From the NCBI GenBank assembly GCA_000499405.2, contig HG738139.1:11432616-11496615 (forward strand): a DNA stretch of 64,000 nucleotides, written 5' to 3'. How positions within the stretch are numbered: the stretch's first letter is position 1; every line of letters begins with the position of its first letter. This stretch comes from Onchocerca volvulus. Taxonomy: Eukaryota; Nematoda; Chromadorea; Rhabditida; Onchocercidae. The position numbers were made by a program, and so were the translations under genes. Below, piece after piece: positions 62,201-64,000 of the stretch. The notes under the pieces were generated by a model, which was not told the DNA's origin, did not search any database, and saw only the letters and a list, made by a program, of their open reading frames with translations.

Positions 62201-64000
62201 TGACGTACCAAACATCCCAGCTGTGCCGCACTTTCAATTCGCCATTGTCGCGGTGTCACATCTTCGTTAGCCCAAAGAGGCTTATCCATACTAAGAAATT
62301 TTTTAGTAATCATATAAGTGATATAGTCGTAAGATTAATTATATGCACAAACAAATTTATTTAAAGATTACAGTTAAAATTTGAATTGAACTCAGAGATG
62401 GTCATCACCGTACCAAAATAAAATTAAAGAAAACAACGTTCTAAGGTATGGCTACAAATCGTATTTTTTATTTGTTCTGCACTAGTAACATTTTTTAATA
62501 ATGATTCGTTTGCTCAGTACCATAACCATAGTCTCAATATAGAGTAAGGCCTTGGATCATTGTGAGATAGTGAATTAAAAATATAAAATGAAACTTCATC
62601 TCTCAGATTACGCCCTTCTGTAACAGATAATTATCAACATTGCTAATTACATATTTCTCACATTTACAATATCTAATACAGAATGGTCATTTCTAGCATG
62701 ATTAATAATTTGGCACAAGATTCTTAATATCATAACTTTATATGCGAATTAAAACTTTGTTTCAATCCAAGCACCTACAAAATATCATCAATCTTCAAAA
62801 ATCATGCAGAAAATTGAAATGGAACTAACTTCTCCGACATGCAACATACGAATGCTTGAATCAGATCGGATGTTGTACTAAACAAAGCATTATCGCTTAA
62901 CAGCATCTGTTGATATTCGTTACATTTCATAGTTGAAAAAGTAGGTGTTTCACCACGTGTAATGCTATCCGTACGACTATCATCAGTACTCGATACAATA
63001 CTTATCTGATCTTTCCAATTTATCTAAAATCCAGTTTCAAAAAATATAATTAAAAGAAATGGTTATGGGAAATGGAGTAGTATTATAGCAGGACTGGAAA
63101 GAAATGTGAAAATTATGATGGTGATTGAAAAAAAAAAAATATGATGATGAATTATGATTGCCTTCGTCTATAAAGCGATTTATAAAGCGATCTTTTTGTA
63201 ATTCAATTAATGATCAAATAAGTTTATTGTTGTCTGGATAATCATTCACATTATGGATGAGTTTTATAAAGACCAGGATATTAAATTCTTTAGCAGTTTT
63301 CTACATGAATTAAATGAGGCCAAGCAATCCTAATATATCGGTCAGATACAATCGCCTCGTTAAGCCAATACTGGTTGGACAATAATTTAGAAAAAAACTG
63401 AAAACGGAATCTATTAAAAATTCATGAAGAGAATTTTAGAAAAGTTTATCTGGAAAACTTTTAAAAGGCTAATATCACTGAATTCCAAGTATGCCATACA
63501 AACCTGATTAGTAAGTAAGATATTCGATAACTGTGATGCAGGAACGACTTCATCAGATCGCAACAAAATGATATTAATAATAACTTGTCGCGAATGATGA
63601 CATATTGGTGGACGTAATGAATCTAATCCTAGGACAGCAATATGTAACAATAGTGGTATGTGATCATCCCAATTTTCTGACGAAGAACACCGTAACAAAT
63701 CCGTTACATGAAGCAATGCCAAATTGCTCCTGGAAATCAAAATGAGTCATTAAATGACATTTAAATTTTGACTGACATAGAAGTTAATGATTGTTTTATA
63801 AAAAATTTCCTACTAAATACAGATACTAGAATATGAACTCCCAACAAGCATTTTATTCAAACTGATAAATCCAGCCTTGACTGCAAACATATTAAAGAGA
63901 TATTGTAATGCATAAATCAGATAAAATCTAGTGCATATACCAAAAAAAAAAAAAAAGAAACAACTTCACCTAGTAAATAACAGCACTGGTTGGGTAGTAG
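39077..64000 (-). CDS. sax-2: Furry-family protein (sax-2 / fry / FRY homologue), C-terminal ~1225 residues, 25 exons
   Basis: Twenty-five minus-strand exons, all bounded by GT-AG and joining in a consistent frame, give 3680 nt ending at the tga at 39077-39079. Matches to the Furry C-terminal half include HIAGRSFQI, the LESNSDNEYLLALHLLDK block, VVRVVSKHLQ followed by GPNWKDASKILK (family: GPxWKEALNILK), RERLISLLNASGL, the hallmark EFDFLEAE (family: EFDFLDVE), SGDLTAHSILLFTQLYR and FDCPFLFVTAEH. Furry proteins are about 3000-residue scaffolds of HEAT/ARM-like repeats that activate NDR kinases (SAX-1 in C. elegans) and restrain neurite and cell-extension outgrowth; these roles come from the family. 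Two acidic, Ser-rich linkers (exons 16-17) look disordered. The N-terminal exons lie beyond 64000. The 5.3 kb last intron and two introns near 2.4 and 1.9 kb are the longest. No frame break is seen. Confidence 0.92.
43550..43580 (-). repeat. Poly(A) run on plus strand, 31 nt
   Basis: 31 consecutive A; T on the coding strand of sax-2. Confidence 0.9.
44441..44471 (-). repeat. Poly(A) run on plus strand, 31 nt
   Basis: 31 consecutive A, about 175 nt from the sax-2 exon 24 donor; T on the coding strand. Confidence 0.9.
44646..44830 (-). CDS. sax-2: sax-2 exon 24
   Basis: It begins DANISAEVLCLHRCLLASIP after acatttcag and ends LRQL plus two bases of Arg before gtaaac. A helical TDALLMLMQKKQYKNALHML segment is visible. 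Confidence 0.85.
44831..47252 (-). other. sax-2 intron 23 (2.4 kb)
   Basis: Donor gtatta, acceptor acatttcag. It contains the inverted TACGGTA-C-TACCGTA at 46359-46373 and an A run near 45.76 kb; otherwise AT-rich with no gene. Confidence 0.7.
47253..47360 (-). CDS. sax-2: sax-2 exon 23
   Basis: Phase-0 exon of 36 codons with LELCRSVHKLFFQLLQITDK, matching the helical C-terminal Furry region. A longer open frame around it runs into intron sequence. Confidence 0.86.
47470..47547 (-). CDS. sax-2: sax-2 exon 22
   Basis: Phase-0 exon of 26 codons beginning ALNAIKATMKLALIGG after attttag and ending SNQ before gttttt, a weaker donor. Confidence 0.8.
47548..49390 (-). other. sax-2 intron 21 (1.84 kb) with a hairpin
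   Basis: AT-rich intron with a strong stem-loop at 47738-47784 and a GAAGG repeat near 48.33-48.35 kb. No gene recognised. Confidence 0.7.
47738..47784. ncRNA. Compact 17-bp stem-loop in sax-2 intron 21
   Basis: The arm 47738-47754 pairs with 47768-47784 at 15 of 17 positions, including the perfect GC-rich 8-mer ctgccgga / tccggcag, with a 13-nt loop. The short GC core in AT-rich DNA suggests a selected or element-derived structure. RNA identity is unproven. Confidence 0.3.
49391..49489 (-). CDS. sax-2: sax-2 exon 21
   Basis: Phase-0 exon of 33 codons, LRSSEMLSQQKCLLLELHEH then YETFVERKEQCIR, a likely coiled-coil helix; tttttcag acceptor and gtaagt donor. Confidence 0.87.
49490..51150 (-). 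other. sax-2 intron 20 (1.66 kb) with 60-nt poly(A)
   Basis: The intron carries the longest homopolymer of the window at 50161-50220. No other feature is recognised. Confidence 0.7.
50161..50220 (-). repeat. Poly(A) run on plus strand, 60 nt
   Basis: Sixty consecutive A residues; T on the sax-2 coding strand. No retroposon body or target-site duplication is recognisable beside it. Confidence 0.92.
51151..51300 (-). CDS. sax-2: sax-2 exon 20
   Basis: Phase-0 exon of 50 codons starting ECCLKLSGILRDASQVLASS and ending with the conserved-looking FDCPFLFVTAEH before gtatgt. Confidence 0.9.
51301..52187 (-). other. sax-2 intron 19 (0.89 kb)
   Basis: AT-rich intron between gtaagt and tttttag; nothing else recognised. 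Confidence 0.7.
52188..52286 (-). CDS. sax-2: sax-2 exon 19
   Basis: Phase-0 exon of 33 codons containing SGDLTAHSILLFTQLYR, a clear Furry C-terminal motif. The acceptor (atttcaag) is slightly atypical, so the first codon could shift by a few bases. Confidence 0.88.
52287..52941 (-). other. sax-2 intron 18 (0.66 kb)
   Basis: AT-rich intron with a gtaagc donor; nothing else recognised. Confidence 0.7.
52942..53065 (-). CDS. sax-2: sax-2 exon 18
   Basis: It completes an Arg codon and encodes MADMSSLAESVRCSHSVASV then LKRLPLFLQCNHH, ending caa before gtaagc. A plus-strand open frame over the same bases is a shadow. Confidence 0.82.
53249..53381 (-). CDS. sax-2: sax-2 exon 17 (acidic linker)
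   Basis: It encodes a Ser/Glu-rich segment with EEESCDEELEDEF, likely disordered, ending in two bases of Arg before gtaagt. Acidic linkers occur at this position in other Furry proteins. A 114-codon plus-strand frame across here is a shadow. Confidence 0.87.
53460..53638 (-). CDS. sax-2: sax-2 exon 16 (EFDFL motif)
   Basis: It carries EFDFLEAEHDTVSEST and CFNWLS, aligning with the family landmark EFDFLDVE...FNW. This is the single most diagnostic exon for Furry. It ends with one base of Gly before gttagc. Confidence 0.92.
53773..54008 (-). CDS. sax-2: sax-2 exon 15
   Basis: It begins TKVRERLISLLNASGLRVGL, similar to the Furry RExLxxLLxxSGL block, then a Ser/Pro-rich tail. The acceptor taaatttgaag lacks a good pyrimidine tract but is the only one in phase with exon 14. 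Confidence 0.85.
54146..54292 (-). CDS. sax-2: sax-2 exon 14
   Basis: Phase-0 exon of 49 codons with EIPLRGCFMPSSSSLQKN and SLRKHITCNQ; acceptor ctaattcag, donor gtttaa (weak). Confidence 0.82.
54293..54868 (-). other. sax-2 intron 13 (0.58 kb)
   Basis: AT-rich intron between gtatgc and ctaattcag; a short plus-strand frame inside it has no support. Confidence 0.7.
54869..54949 (-). CDS. sax-2: sax-2 exon 13
   Basis: Phase-0 exon of 27 codons, GPNWKDASKILKCFVQYDS, matching the Furry WKEALNILKLVV block. Confidence 0.92.
55191..55220 (-). CDS. sax-2: sax-2 exon 12 (30-nt micro-exon)
   Basis: Only ten codons, VVRVVSKHLQ, between tttatttcag and gtaatt. It is needed to restore the conserved block that continues into GPNWKDASK in exon 13, so it is well supported despite its size. 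Confidence 0.87.
55221..57120 (-). other. sax-2 intron 11 (1.9 kb)
   Basis: AT-rich intron with a CA microsatellite at about 56497-56516; no gene recognised. Confidence 0.7.
56497..56516. repeat. (CA)n microsatellite
   Basis: About ten uninterrupted ca units followed by tagatagata. Confidence 0.88.
57121..57231 (-). CDS. sax-2: sax-2 exon 11
   Basis: Phase-0 exon of 37 codons, MLERSITSLHTYILSCIYLL then an NADLSQCSSLSLNAQ linker, matching the helix before the VSKHL block. Confidence 0.87.
57232..58962 (-). other. sax-2 intron 10 (1.73 kb)
   Basis: AT-rich intron; a 106-codon plus-strand frame at 58041-58361 shows no family similarity and is treated as noise. Confidence 0.7.
58963..59088 (-). 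CDS. sax-2: sax-2 exon 10
   Basis: Phase-0 exon of 42 codons with YAERCFPRDRLQWAKCVFKY and LFVLLTE; the RDxLQW pattern matches Furry. Confidence 0.9.
59281..59349 (-). CDS. sax-2: sax-2 exon 9 (69 nt)
   Basis: Small phase-0 exon encoding FLSERITETEEQSLDNPLAH LSS; tttatttcag acceptor and gtaagt donor. Confidence 0.83.
59350..59901 (-). other. sax-2 intron 8 (0.55 kb) with repeat structure at its 5' splice site
   Basis: The first 15 nt of this intron (plus 59887-59901) are the perfect reverse complement of 59832-59846, and a 14-nt part also pairs with 59855-59868. A 23-nt perfect direct repeat at 59812-59834 and 59869-59891 accompanies them. Confidence 0.75.
59812..59901. repeat. Direct and inverted repeat cluster at sax-2 exon 8 donor
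   Basis: The cluster has two perfect 23-nt direct copies beginning aattacaatatttc, offset by 57 nt, plus three copies of atgttgattactt (two direct, one inverted). The inverted copy includes the gtatgt donor. Confidence 0.85.
59902..60116 (-). CDS. sax-2: sax-2 exon 8
   Basis: It completes Ala and encodes LCIMKLPGATIQSGYEQSLL then LLKCLEVIDEPAMGP and a hydrophobic LLITSSMPLLLLNFEV stretch, ending gat before gtatgt. Confidence 0.88.
60117..60526 (-). other. sax-2 intron 7 (0.41 kb)
   Basis: Ordinary AT-rich intron between gtaaat and ttacttag. Confidence 0.7.
60527..60638 (-). CDS. sax-2: sax-2 exon 7
   Basis: It encodes VFDVAASDKALCLQRLSKTV then LDWKNYSGVVGLIMK, aligning with the Furry LxWxxFSGLxxLLLKG block; ends with one base before gtaaat. 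Confidence 0.9.
60639..61008 (-). other. sax-2 intron 6 (0.37 kb)
   Basis: Ordinary AT-rich intron between gtattc and tttttgcag. Confidence 0.7.
61009..61217 (-). CDS. sax-2: sax-2 exon 6
   Basis: It begins RRSVLVANEREVPVALSRSK and ends AMLESNSDNEYLLALHLLDK, one of the strongest Furry matches (family: SLLESDxExEFLLALxLL). Confidence 0.92.
61218..61717 (-). other. sax-2 intron 5 (0.5 kb)
   Basis: AT-rich intron with an A-rich tract near 61.55 kb; nothing else recognised. Confidence 0.7.
61718..61979 (-). CDS. sax-2: sax-2 exon 5
   Basis: It begins SPAPWIPNILSRLAETVGEP, then a helix (YVTDIMLCLQIAVSHLA) and a Ser/Thr-rich loop, ending ERK plus one base before gtttct. Confidence 0.9.
62065..62290 (-). 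CDS. sax-2: sax-2 exon 4
   Basis: It encodes MDKPLWANEDVTPRQW and RWSQLAMEMALSTSNRHIAG RSFQI, the highly conserved Furry block before the MOR2-PAG1 C-terminal-type region. Confidence 0.92.
62291..62829 (-). other. sax-2 intron 3 (0.54 kb)
   Basis: Ordinary AT-rich intron between gttagt and atttcttag. Confidence 0.7.
62830..63023 (-). CDS. sax-2: sax-2 exon 3
   Basis: It begins INWKDQISIVSSTDDSRTDS after gattttag, a Ser/Thr-rich stretch, then TTSDLIQAFVCCMSEK; ends with two bases of Asn before gttagt. Confidence 0.86.
63024..63503 (-). other. sax-2 intron 2 (0.48 kb)
   Basis: Ordinary AT-rich intron between gtttgt and gattttag. Confidence 0.7.
63504..63729 (-). CDS. sax-2: sax-2 exon 2
   Basis: It encodes SNLALLHVTDLLR, HIPLLLHIAVLGLDSLRPPI and HSRQVIINIILL, matching the Furry HLxLLLHxxxLGLDHxRPxV block; donor gtttgt. 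Confidence 0.92.
63970..64000 (-). CDS. sax-2: sax-2 exon 1 of this window (partial, cut by window edge)
   Basis: The last 31 nt read TTQPVLLFT and two bases of Arg, joining in phase to SNLALLHV in the next exon, matching the Furry QPVLFSR block. The exon continues beyond 64000. Confidence 0.8.
   Translation of the reverse strand, partial: YYPTSAVIY

Overview
This window is nuclear DNA from an animal, most likely a nematode and probably a filarial-type (clade III) species. The basis is a strongly AT-rich sequence with many homopolymer runs, splice acceptors of the nematode TTTTCAG / ATTTTAG type, and three conserved animal genes, one of which (T-box) is closest in layout to nematode tbx-2. 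The species assignment is inference. I see no operons of bacterial type, CRISPR, phage or insertion sequences, and no recognisable tRNA or rRNA.

Layout. (1) 1-7357, plus strand: the last two exons of an HGH1 (FAM203) homologue, whose 5' part lies left of the window; the two exons are separated by a 6.45 kb intron. (2) 7358-12837: a 5.5 kb gap with a 65-bp fold-back element, a GC-rich island near 11.3-11.8 kb and a diverged ~185-bp tandem duplication just before the next gene. (3) 12838-35049, plus strand: a full four-exon T-box transcription factor of the Tbx2/3 class (tbx-2), about 500 residues, with introns of 4.6, 8.9 and 7.2 kb. (4) 35050-39076: convergent intergenic space. (5) 39077-64000, minus strand: the 3' part of a very large gene encoding a Furry-family protein (Drosophila furry, C. 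elegans sax-2, human FRY). I reconstruct 25 exons, with all 24 junctions phase-consistent, giving about 1225 C-terminal residues; the N-terminal part lies right of the window.

How the genes relate. They are ordinary independent genes, not a co-regulated cluster. HGH1 is a cytosolic armadillo-type chaperone factor acting with TRiC and Hsp90 in eEF2 folding; TBX-2 is a transcriptional repressor that patterns pharyngeal muscle and neurons in C. elegans; SAX-2/Furry works with NDR kinase (SAX-1) in neurite and cell-shape control. The large tbx-2 introns and upstream gap hold nearly all the unexplained sequence structure: GC-rich islands, palindromes, a G-quadruplex motif, T-site matches and a recurring TACCGTA heptamer.

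Most unusual items: a perfect 20-bp inverted repeat inside the tbx-2 coding sequence whose two arms encode a Gly run and a Pro run; an eh1-like (Groucho-binding) motif at the extreme C-terminus of TBX-2; a set of direct and inverted repeats that puts the 5' splice site of one sax-2 intron inside a potential hairpin; and several isolated long hairpins of unknown role. I did not find a clearly new multi-gene system.
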